From Rhodospirillaceae bacterium (GTDB lineage Bacteria > Pseudomonadota > Alphaproteobacteria > GCA-2721365), in NCBI GenBank assembly GCA_002721365.1, contig PBKC01000081.1:1-50048 (forward strand): 50,048 nucleotides of DNA. The letters run 5' to 3'. Below, piece by piece: positions 43,317 to 50,048 of the stretch. Numbering within the stretch: position 1 is the first letter of the stretch; each line of letters starts with the position of its first letter. The notes beneath the pieces were generated by a model, which had not been told where the DNA came from, made no database searches, and worked only from the letters and a program-made list of their open reading frames with translations. Both the position numbers and the translations under genes were made by a program.

Positions 43317-44894
43317 ATGGTTCGTTTCGAGCGCTGGAAGATCGCGCTGGTCGTCGGGATTCTCGTCCTCGGCGTCCTGTTCTCGTTGCCAAACTTCTTC
43401 AGCCGGGACGCTGTCGAGTCCTGGCCTGACTGGATTCCCAACAAGCAGATCAGTCTCGGTCTCGATCTTCAGGGCGGTTCTCACCTCCTGATGGAGGTGG
43501 AGGTGGGTGCCGTGGTCCGCGAGCGGCTGGAATCGCTGGTCGACGAGGCCCGCGTTCGCCTTCGCGGTGACCGTATCGGCTACACCGGTCTCGGCGTTTC
43601 CGGCAATGCGGTACACCTCACCATTCGCGATACCGGCCAGATCGACGCTGCCGTCGAGATTCTGCGCGATATCGACCGGTCCGTGATCGTATCGAGCGAT
43701 CCGGACGGAACGGTGACGCTGACTTTGACCGAGCAGGCGATGACGGAGCGTCAGCGCTCGGCGGTCGACCAGTCGATCGAGATCATTCGTCGCCGTATCG
43801 ACGAGACCGGAACGCGGGAACCGACCATTCAGCGACAGGGCGAGCAGCGCATTCTGGTGCAGCTTCCCGGCGTCGACGACCCCGAGCGAATCAAATCACT
43901 GCTCGGGACCACCGCGAAGATGAACTTCCGGCTCGTGGACGACAGCGTGCCGGTCGGTGAGGCCGTGCGCGGACGGGTGCCGCCGGGCTCGGAGCTGCTG
44001 TACGGTGAGGACGACCGCATCGCCAATGGCCAGCCGGTGCCCTATGTGGTGCGCAAGCGGGTCGGGGTGAGCGGCGAGAATCTGACCGACGCCCAGGCGA
44101 CCTTCCAGCAGGGCCAACCCGTGGTCAGCCTGCGCTTCGATGCCGTCGGAGCGCGGCGTTTCGCCGACCTCACCAAGGAAAACGTCGGGCGTCGGTTCGC
44201 CATCGTTCTCGACAACAAGGTGATCAGCGCGCCGGTCATCCGTGAACCCATTCCGGGCGGCAGCGGCGTCATCTCCGGCAGCTTCACCGTGCAGTCGGCC
44301 CAGGATCTGGCGTTGCTGTTGCGGGCCGGCGCCTTGCCGGCGCCGCTGATCATCCTCGAAGAGCGGACGGTCGGTCCCAGCCTGGGCGCGGATTCCATCC
44401 GGGCGGGTGAGTTCGCCTCTCTGGTCGGGCTCGTCCTCGTCGTCATCTACATTATTGCCGCCTACGGGTTGTTCGGGCTGATGGCGACGGTGGCGCTGTT
44501 CGGCAACATGGTGATGATCTTCGCCTTGCTGACGGCTTTGCAGGCGACCCTGACATTGCCGGGCATCGCCGGCATCGTGCTCACCATCGGTATGGCGGTC
44601 GACGCCAACGTTCTGATCTTCGAGCGCATACGCGAGGAGGTGAAGGACGGACGATCTCCGATCTCGGCTGTCGATATCGGCTTCCGTCAGGCGCTACGGG
44701 CTATCGTCGACTCGAATCTGACGACTCTGATCGCCGCCGTCATTCTCTATCAGTTCGGTTCCGGCCCGGTGCGCGGCTTCGCCGTCACCCTGGCGATCGG
44801 CATCGCCACGTCGATGTTCACCGCGATCATGGTGACGCGCATGTTCGTCGTTCTGTGGCTGCAGCGCCGCCGACCGCAACAGCTTCCGGTCTAG
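43317..44894 (+). CDS. secD: Protein translocase subunit SecD
   Basis: A 525-residue RND-type membrane protein that uses the proton gradient to help pull proteins through SecYEG. It has an N-terminal helix, the large periplasmic P1 domain starting at LGLDLQGGSHLLMEV, and five further helices. The signature MAVDANVLIFERIREE is in the fourth of these. Length is typical of the short alphaproteobacterial SecD. secF follows 16 bases later. Confidence 0.96.
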   Translation: MVRFERWKIALVVGILVLGVLFSLPNFFSRDAVESWPDWIPNKQISLGLDLQGGSHLLMEVEVGAVVRERLESLVDEARVRLRGDRIGYTGLGVSGNAVHLTIRDTGQIDAAVEILRDIDRSVIVSSDPDGTVTLTLTEQAMTERQRSAVDQSIEIIRRRIDETGTREPTIQRQGEQRILVQLPGVDDPERIKSLLGTTAKMNFRLVDDSVPVGEAVRGRVPPGSELLYGEDDRIANGQPVPYVVRKRVGVSGENLTDAQATFQQGQPVVSLRFDAVGARRFADLTKENVGRRFAIVLDNKVISAPVIREPIPGGSGVISGSFTVQSAQDLALLLRAGALPAPLIILEERTVGPSLGADSIRAGEFASLVGLVLVVIYIIAAYGLFGLMATVALFGNMVMIFALLTALQATLTLPGIAGIVLTIGMAVDANVLIFERIREEVKDGRSPISAVDIGFRQALRAIVDSNLTTLIAAVILYQFGSGPVRGFAVTLAIGIATSMFTAIMVTRMFVVLWLQRRRPQQLPV

Positions 44895-44910
44895 GAGGAC
44901 GAAGCCGCCC

Positions 44911-45867
44911 ATGCGACCGCTTCGCGTCATTCCCGACGGCACGCACATCCCGTTCATGCGCTGGCGGAAGATCGCCTTCGTATTCTCGCTGCTGCTGGGC
45001 ATCGCTTCGGTGGCGCTGTTCTTCACGCGAGGCCTCAACTACGGCATCGACTTCGAAGGCGGTATCCTGGTCGAGGTGCAGACGCCGGGTCCGGCCGACC
45101 TCAGCGAGATGCGGACCCGCCTCAACAATCTTGGCCTGGGCGGTGTGTCCCTGCAGGAATTCGGCGCGCCCAACGACGTGCTGATCCGTGTCGAGCGACA
45201 GCCGGGCGAGGAAGCCGAGCAGCAACGGGCAGTCGAGGCGGTGCGGGCGGCGCTGACCGAGGAATACGGGGATGGCGTCGACTATCGCCGCGTGGAGTTC
45301 GTCGGTCCCAAGGTCGGTTCCGAACTGGTGGTGGCCGGTATCGAAGCGGTCGTCTTCTCGGTCATCGCGATGCTGTTCTACATCTGGTTCCGCTTCGAAT
45401 GGCAGTTCGGCATCGGTTCGGTCGTGGCCCTGATCCACGACGTGGTCCTGACCATCGGCATGTTCACCATCACCGGGATCGAGTTCGATCTGGCGACAGT
45501 GGCGGCGGTGCTGCTGATCATCGGTTACTCGATGAACGATACCGTCATCGTCTACGACCGCGTGCGTGAGAACCTCAGGAAATACAAGAAGGAAGATCTG
45601 GAAGTTCTGCTCGACCGCAGCATCAACAACACGCTGGCGCGGACCTTCAATACCTCCTTCACCACTTTGCTCGCGCTGTTCGCGCTCTATTTCCTGGGCG
45701 GCGAGGTGATCGCGGGCTTCAGCTTCACGATGATTTGGGGCATCGCGGTCGGGACCTATTCATCGATCTTCATCGCAGCACCTCTGCTGATGGGCCTGAA
45801 CCTGCGGCGCGACCGCGGCGAAACGGCGGAGGATGCGGCGGGAGACAAGGCGCCGGCCTCGCGCTGA
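44911..45867 (+). CDS. secF: Protein translocase subunit SecF
   Basis: A 318-residue partner of SecD with six helices. The N-terminal motif GLNYGIDFEGGILVEV starts the small periplasmic domain, and the membrane signature is SMNDTVIVYDRVREN. AGGAGG precedes the ATG. It ends the Sec unit; a short GACCGT/ACGGTC hairpin without T-run follows, so read-through into the next two genes is likely. Confidence 0.96.
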   Translation: MRPLRVIPDGTHIPFMRWRKIAFVFSLLLGIASVALFFTRGLNYGIDFEGGILVEVQTPGPADLSEMRTRLNNLGLGGVSLQEFGAPNDVLIRVERQPGEEAEQQRAVEAVRAALTEEYGDGVDYRRVEFVGPKVGSELVVAGIEAVVFSVIAMLFYIWFRFEWQFGIGSVVALIHDVVLTIGMFTITGIEFDLATVAAVLLIIGYSMNDTVIVYDRVRENLRKYKKEDLEVLLDRSINNTLARTFNTSFTTLLALFALYFLGGEVIAGFSFTMIWGIAVGTYSSIFIAAPLLMGLNLRRDRGETAEDAAGDKAPASR

Positions 45868-45924
45868 AGACCTGACCGTCCTCACGGTCTCGGTCTGGGG
45901 GCGAACGACGGTAAGGAGGCTTCG

Positions 45925-46305
45925 GTGGATATCAGCCCGCTCATTCCGGGCGACCGCCAGGTCATCGAGAGCTATGGCGGTGGCGGCTTCAAGATCAGTG
46001 GAGAGCGCTTCGACGGGTCGGTGGTGATCTTTCCCGAGCGCGTCGTCGCCTGGTCGGTCGCCGCAGCGGGGGACGTGACGCCCGAAATGATGGCGATCAT
46101 GGCGGGTGCGGAAGCACCGGCCGTCGATCTTCTCCTGTTCGGCAGTGGGAAGGGCTTCGCCCGCCTGCCGGAACCCGCAGTCCGCGCCGTGCGTGGGGCC
46201 GGGATCATCGTCGAGACGATGGACACCGGCGCCGCCTGTCGGACCTATAACGTCTTGATGGCCGAGGGCCGGCGCGTTGCCGCGGCCCTGATCGCCGTAC
46301 CGTAA
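45925..46305 (+). CDS. Mth938-like domain protein
   Basis: A 126-residue single-domain protein of the Mth938/NDUFAF3-like fold. Typical features are the IESYGGGGFKISGERFDGSVVIFP opening (here in pieces), LLFGSGKGF and MDTGAACRTYNVLMAEGR near the end. In mitochondria the homologue NDUFAF3 is a complex I assembly factor; the bacterial role is not established. AAGGAGG lies before the start region. It precedes an NDUFAF6-like gene, which makes a complex I link attractive. Confidence 0.85.
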   Translation: MDISPLIPGDRQVIESYGGGGFKISGERFDGSVVIFPERVVAWSVAAAGDVTPEMMAIMAGAEAPAVDLLLFGSGKGFARLPEPAVRAVRGAGIIVETMDTGAACRTYNVLMAEGRRVAAALIAVP

Positions 46306-46316
46306 CGGACGACGCG

Positions 46317-47159
46317 GTGGCGGACGGCGCCCTGTCCTATTGCGGAGCCGAAGTTCGCAGCCACGACAACGACCGATTCCTCTGTGCCCTGTTCGCCCCG
46401 CCGGATGCGCGGGAGGACTTATGGGCCCTCTACGCGTTCAATCTCGAGGTCGCACGGGTGCGAGAGAGCGTTTCGGACCCGACGCTCGGCGCGATCCGCA
46501 TCCAGTGGTGGCGTGACGCCGTCGCGGCGATTTACGACGGCCGGCCGCCGCACCACCAAGTGGCCCTGGCGCTGGGCGAAGCCGTCGAACGCGGCGGACT
46601 GACCCGCTATTACCTCGACCGGCTGCTCGACGCGCGGCAGGACGATCTCGATGACGAACCGATCGGGACGCTGGAAGAACTCGATGCCTACGCGGCGGCC
46701 ACGTCGGCGTCACTCGCTTCCCTGACTCTGGAGGCGAGCGGTGTTCGCGACGAGGCGCTGGATCAGGCGGCAGGAGAAGCGGCGACGGCCTACGCGCTCG
46801 CGGGAATCCTTCGTGCCGTCCCGTTCCACGCCCGGTTTCGCCATATCCGGCTGCCCACCGCCCTGATCGAAGAGGCGGGCGTGCGCCGTGAGGAATTGTT
46901 GGCAGGGCAGGGCAGTCCGGCTCTCGCCACGGTGGTCGAGGCGATCGCCGAGCGCGCCCGATCGCACCTGTCTGCCGCGCGTCGGATCGGCCGCATGCCC
47001 CGGGCCGCCTTGCCCGCCGTCCTTCCCGGCGCGCTGGCCGACCGTTATCTCGCCCGACTTCGCGCCGCCCGCTATGACGTCTTCGCGCCGAGCCGCGAAC
47101 CGGCCCCGATCACACGACACTTGCGGTTGATGCGCACCGTGCTGACCCGGCGGCTGTAA
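46317..47159 (+). CDS. Squalene/phytoene synthase-like protein (NDUFAF6 type)
   Basis: A 280-residue protein with the all-helical trans-isoprenyl synthase fold pattern (LWALYAFNLEVARVRESV, DPTLGAIRIQWWRDAV, IRLPTALIEEAGVRREELL). The Asp-rich motif needed for catalysis, DxxxD in phytoene and squalene synthases, is replaced by LEVARVRE, so it is probably not a prenyl synthase. It matches the alphaproteobacterial counterparts of the mitochondrial complex I assembly factor NDUFAF6. The start is GTG at 46317, 11 bases after the Mth938-like gene, suggesting co-translation. Confidence 0.82.
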   Translation: MADGALSYCGAEVRSHDNDRFLCALFAPPDAREDLWALYAFNLEVARVRESVSDPTLGAIRIQWWRDAVAAIYDGRPPHHQVALALGEAVERGGLTRYYLDRLLDARQDDLDDEPIGTLEELDAYAAATSASLASLTLEASGVRDEALDQAAGEAATAYALAGILRAVPFHARFRHIRLPTALIEEAGVRREELLAGQGSPALATVVEAIAERARSHLSAARRIGRMPRAALPAVLPGALADRYLARLRAARYDVFAPSREPAPITRHLRLMRTVLTRRL

Positions 47160-47179
47160 TCATCGGATTTCGTGTCGAC

Positions 47180-47252
47180 GTCGTTCCCGCGAAAGCGGGA
47201 ACCGGCTTTGGCAGGAACCTGTCGGAGGATGCGCGCCCGCGCGGGCATGACG
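47180..47252. repeat. Second inverted pair of CCCGCG hairpin repeats
   Basis: A forward copy (GTCGTTCCCGCGAAAGCGGG, from 47180) and a reverse copy (47228-47252, ending CGGGCATGACG) face each other between two convergent genes. They belong to the same family as 14612-14692. Confidence 0.7.
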
Positions 47253-47261
47253 GGGGATTGG

Positions 47262-48623
47262 TTATTCCGCCGCGACCGGCTCTGGCTTCAGCCACCCCGC
47301 GAGGTCGTCGAAGGCTCGGCGGGCCATGGCGGACTTGCGCTCGTTCTTGCGGACCTTGTCGGGCAATGGCGGGAACAGGCCGAAATTGACGTTCATCGGC
47401 TGGAAGGTAGCCGAATCGCCGCCGCCGGTGATGTGGGCGAGCAGGGCACCGAGCGCGGTGGTTTCGGGCGGTCGCCGTATTGAGTCGCCCAGGCGTTCCG
47501 CAGCGGCAAAACGGCCGGCGAGCAAACCGATCGCCGCGCTTTCGACATAACCTTCGACGCCGGTGATCTGCCCGGCGAGACGGAGGCGCGGGTCGGCCTT
47601 GAAGCGGAGCTGCGGGTCGAGGACCCGCGGACTGTTGATGAAGGTGTTGCGGTGGAGGCCGCCGAGGCGGGCGAACTCCGCTTTCTCTAGCCCCGGAATC
47701 GTCCGGAAGATGTCCTTCTGCGCGCCGTAACGCAGTTTGGTCTGGAAGCCGACCAGATTGTAGAGGGTGCCCAGTGCATTGTCCTGGCGAAGCTGGACCA
47801 CGGCATAAGGGCGGTGGCCGGTTCTGGGATCGGTGAGTCCCACCGGCTTCATCGGACCGAATGCCAGGGTCTCACGGCCGCGCTCGGCCATCACCTCGAT
47901 CGGCAGGCAGCCTTCGAAATAGGGGGTGTCGGCCTCCCATTCCTTGAACTCGGTCTTCTCCCCGGCAATCAGGGCGTCGATGAAGGCGTAGTACTGGTCG
48001 CGATCGAGGGGGCAATTCACATAGGCGGCCGTATCGCCGCCGGGGCCGGCCTTGTCGTAGCGCGACTGGAACCAGGCGATGTCGAAGTCGATCGTCTCCT
48101 TGTAGACGATCGGCGCGATGGCATCGAAGAAGGCGAGGCTGTCTTCGCCGGTGAGGCTTTTGAGCGCCGCGGCGAGATCCGGCGAGGTGAGCGGGCCGGT
48201 CGCGATGATCACTGACTGCCATTCCGCCGGCGGCAGGCCTGCGATCTCTCCCCGTTCCAGGGTGAGCAGCGGATGCTCTTCGAGAACGACCTGAACTGCG
48301 GCGGCGAAGCCGTCTCGGTCGACCGCCAGCGCGCCGCCCGCCGGGACCTTGTGGCGGTCGGCCGCGGCCATGATCAGCGAATCCGCGCGCCGCATCTCCT
48401 CGTGCAGCAAGCCGACCGCGTTGCCCATGGCGTCGTCAGAGCGGAACGAGTTCGAGCAGACGAGTTCGGCCAAGCTGTCCGTCACATGGGCGTCGGTACG
48501 CCGCACGGGACGCATCTCGTGCAGAACCACAGGCACGCCATGGCGTGCGAGCTGCCAGGCTGCCTCGCTGCCGGCCAGGCCGCCGCCGATGACGTGAACG
48601 GGTTCGATTTTGCTTTCGGCCAT
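47262..48623 (-). CDS. trmFO: Methylenetetrahydrofolate--tRNA-(uracil-5-)-methyltransferase TrmFO
   Basis: A 453-residue FAD enzyme that makes 5-methyluridine at position 54 of tRNA, using methylenetetrahydrofolate as carbon donor. The FAD-binding motif [17 protein letters not shown] opens the protein, and family blocks [20 protein letters not shown] (with the active-site Cys), [14 protein letters not shown] and [15 protein letters not shown] follow. The start at 48623 leaves out an upstream open region without family character; the GAGG before it is close. It is convergent with the NDUFAF6-like gene across a repeat pair. Confidence 0.95.
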   Translation of the reverse strand: MAESKIEPVHVIGGGLAGSEAAWQLARHGVPVVLHEMRPVRRTDAHVTDSLAELVCSNSFRSDDAMGNAVGLLHEEMRRADSLIMAAADRHKVPAGGALAVDRDGFAAAVQVVLEEHPLLTLERGEIAGLPPAEWQSVIIATGPLTSPDLAAALKSLTGEDSLAFFDAIAPIVYKETIDFDIAWFQSRYDKAGPGGDTAAYVNCPLDRDQYYAFIDALIAGEKTEFKEWEADTPYFEGCLPIEVMAERGRETLAFGPMKPVGLTDPRTGHRPYAVVQLRQDNALGTLYNLVGFQTKLRYGAQKDIFRTIPGLEKAEFARLGGLHRNTFINSPRVLDPQLRFKADPRLRLAGQITGVEGYVESAAIGLLAGRFAAAERLGDSIRRPPETTALGALLAHITGGGDSATFQPMNVNFGLFPPLPDKVRKNERKSAMARRAFDDLAGWLKPEPVAAE

Positions 48624-48766
48624 TGCCTCAACGTCGCTATTGATCACGGGAAGTTCAGCATCCGGTTCTCCGGTACCGGATGCTCGAGTCTCTCCGGTAC
48701 CCCGCTCGGCTTCGGCCGAGAATGACGGATGCCGCCGCACAATAGATATCCGGGTCGGACCCGGCA

Positions 48767-49330
48767 ATGTCGTCCGGTATCGGCGGTCAGCCGGGGCCGC
48801 TCAACAGGAGATGGATATTGGATCTCGGACAGCGCAATGCCTTGCTCAACGGCTTGCTTTTCATCGCTTTCGCGGTGCTGCTGACCGGCGGCGGCCTCCT
48901 GTACGCGATGCTGCCGGAGGGCGGCTTGCTCGATGCGCTCGGACTTCAGGTCATGTTCCCGGTACGCGGCGACGGCGCGACCAGCGGCTGGCTCAGCCTG
49001 TTCGTGGCGCTGGGCATCGTGTTCCTGCTGGAAGGCGGCATGTGGCAGCTCCGCACCGGGCGGACGTTCAGGCGGCTGAAAGCCAAATCACCGGTCGATC
49101 TCGATTCCCAGCCGGCGCCCGCGCTCCGTCGCATTCTCGATCCGATCGTCGGGGCTGCGATCGTGCTCGGGGCCGGCTTCGGCGTGCTGGTGCTGCTGAT
49201 CGGCTTCGTCGAGCTGTTCTGGAGTGGGCAGCTGCATATTACACCGGTCGCCGTGGCCTTCGTGGCGGTGATCGCGGCTTATATCGTTTTCCGCTTAAGG
49301 CCTCTGCTCAGGCGCAGGCACGGCGACTGA
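48767..49330 (+). CDS. Hypothetical membrane protein
   Basis: A 187-residue protein with about four hydrophobic helices (approximately residues 24-48, 72-92, 124-147 and 150-174). Between helices two and three is a basic loop ([14 protein letters not shown]), so that loop is likely cytoplasmic. No family was recognised. It is divergent from trmFO and convergent with uvrA. A start at the GTG/TTG codons further downstream is possible. Confidence 0.65.
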   Translation: MSSGIGGQPGPLNRRWILDLGQRNALLNGLLFIAFAVLLTGGGLLYAMLPEGGLLDALGLQVMFPVRGDGATSGWLSLFVALGIVFLLEGGMWQLRTGRTFRRLKAKSPVDLDSQPAPALRRILDPIVGAAIVLGAGFGVLVLLIGFVELFWSGQLHITPVAVAFVAVIAAYIVFRLRPLLRRRHGD

Positions 49331-49361
49331 GTCCGCGGGTCATCGTCCGGGACTGTTATCG

Positions 49362-50048
49362 TCAGGCGCGCTTGCGTTCGTCGTCGCGGACCGGGGATGC
49401 CTTCCGGCCGCTCTGCCGGTCGAGATGCATGGCGAGGAACCGGCCGGTATGGCTTTCCGGAACTCGGGCGACATCCTCGGGTGTGCCGGCGGCGACGATG
49501 CGACCGCCCCCCGATCCGCCCTCCGGACCCAAGTCGACGATCCAGTCCGCGGCCTTGATGACGTCGAGGTTGTGCTCGATCACCACCACGGTGTTGCCGG
49601 TGTCGACGAGAGCCTGGAGAACTTCCAGGAGTCGCCGGACGTCCTCGAAATGGAGGCCGGTCGTCGGTTCGTCGAGGATGTAGAGCGTCTTGCCGGTGGC
49701 CCGCCGTGACAGTTCCTTCGCCAGCTTGACGCGCTGCGCCTCGCCGCCGGAGAGCGTCGTCGCCGGCTGACCGACGCGGATATAGCCGAGGCCGACCCGC
49801 TGCAGTGTCTCCAGCTTGTCGCGGATCGCCGGCATCGCCTTGAAGAACTCCGCCCCGTCGTCGACGGTCATGTCGAGAACGTCGGCGATGGATTTGCCCT
49901 TGAAGGCGATCTCCAGGGTCTCGCGGTTGTAGCGCTTGCCCTTGCAGGAATCGCAGGTGACGTAGACGTCCGGCAGGAAGTGCATCTCGATCTTGATGAC
50001 CCCGTCGCCCTGGCACGCCTCGCAGCGTCCGCCCTTGACGTTGAACGA
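49362..50048 (-). CDS. uvrA: UvrABC system protein A, C-terminal part (partial)
   Basis: The 3' 228 codons or so of uvrA; the rest lies beyond the right edge. Visible are the C-terminal zinc-finger region ([11 protein letters not shown] and [10 protein letters not shown]), the ABC signature [18 protein letters not shown], Walker [21 protein letters not shown] and the His switch [20 protein letters not shown]. UvrA recognises bulky DNA lesions as a dimer and loads UvrB. The extreme C terminus is short and basic. Nothing suggests disruption of the part that is seen. Confidence 0.96.
   Translation of the reverse strand, partial: SFNVKGGRCEACQGDGVIKIEMHFLPDVYVTCDSCKGKRYNRETLEIAFKGKSIADVLDMTVDDGAEFFKAMPAIRDKLETLQRVGLGYIRVGQPATTLSGGEAQRVKLAKELSRRATGKTLYILDEPTTGLHFEDVRRLLEVLQALVDTGNTVVVIEHNLDVIKAADWIVDLGPEGGSGGGRIVAAGTPEDVARVPESHTGRFLAMHLDRQSGRKASPVRDDERKRA

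Overview
The window is about 50 kb of a GC-rich (roughly two-thirds G+C by eye) alphaproteobacterial chromosome. Supporting this are a PopZ/DUF2497 protein, a conserved alphaproteobacterial gene order (erpA, dgt, argS, SPOR, nagZ, scpA, scpB, tatABC, serS, surE, pcm, nlpD-like, ATPase, yajC, secD, secF, Mth938-like, NDUFAF6-like, trmFO), and short hairpin repeats of a type common in this class. A Rhodospirillales-like organism is my best guess, with low certainty. No transposase, integrase, phage gene, CRISPR array or rRNA was seen.

Layout. Positions 1-372 are strikingly AT-rich and carry a 5'-truncated nucleotidyltransferase of the glycerol-3-phosphate cytidylyltransferase type. This segment stops exactly at the 3' end of a tRNA-Asn gene (373-448), so it is either the edge of a tRNA-integrated island or an assembly join. 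From 516 to 8600 lies a mosaic of accessory genes: TrpB2, a DMT exporter, a glycosyltransferase-like protein, a CPA-type antiporter, a ZIP transporter, a HAD dehalogenase, a small exported HExxH protein and tRNA-Cys with its own promoter and terminator. From 8785 to 14490 a Pcm-like methyltransferase, a TolC-type outer-membrane protein, PopZ and ValS run rightward. From 14724 to 22184 come an HPF-cold-shock fusion, a Cys-rich secreted protein, IlvD, an M48 lipoprotein, a frameshifted MlrC, a methyltransferase and exonuclease III.

From 22252 to the right end is the conserved housekeeping block: Fe-S assembly, dNTP hydrolysis, Arg and Ser tRNA charging, cell-wall recycling and division, chromosome condensation, Tat and Sec export, protein repair and tRNA modification. 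It ends in a 3' part of uvrA on the reverse strand.

Two iron-related units sit inside this block: an fbpABC ferric-iron ABC transporter between scpB and tatA, and a large PepSY-flavodoxin-FNR membrane reductase between the DUF815 ATPase and yajC. Each is preceded by a promoter-like sequence overlapped by a Fur-box-like dyad, which suggests coordinated iron-responsive control. Two families of short hairpin repeats occur as inverted pairs with compensatory base changes.

I saw no clearly new multi-gene system. The most notable items are the AT-rich tRNA junction, the paired iron units with similar operators, the PepSY reductase fusion, the HPF-cold-shock fusion, the covarying repeat pairs and the one-base frameshift in mlrC.
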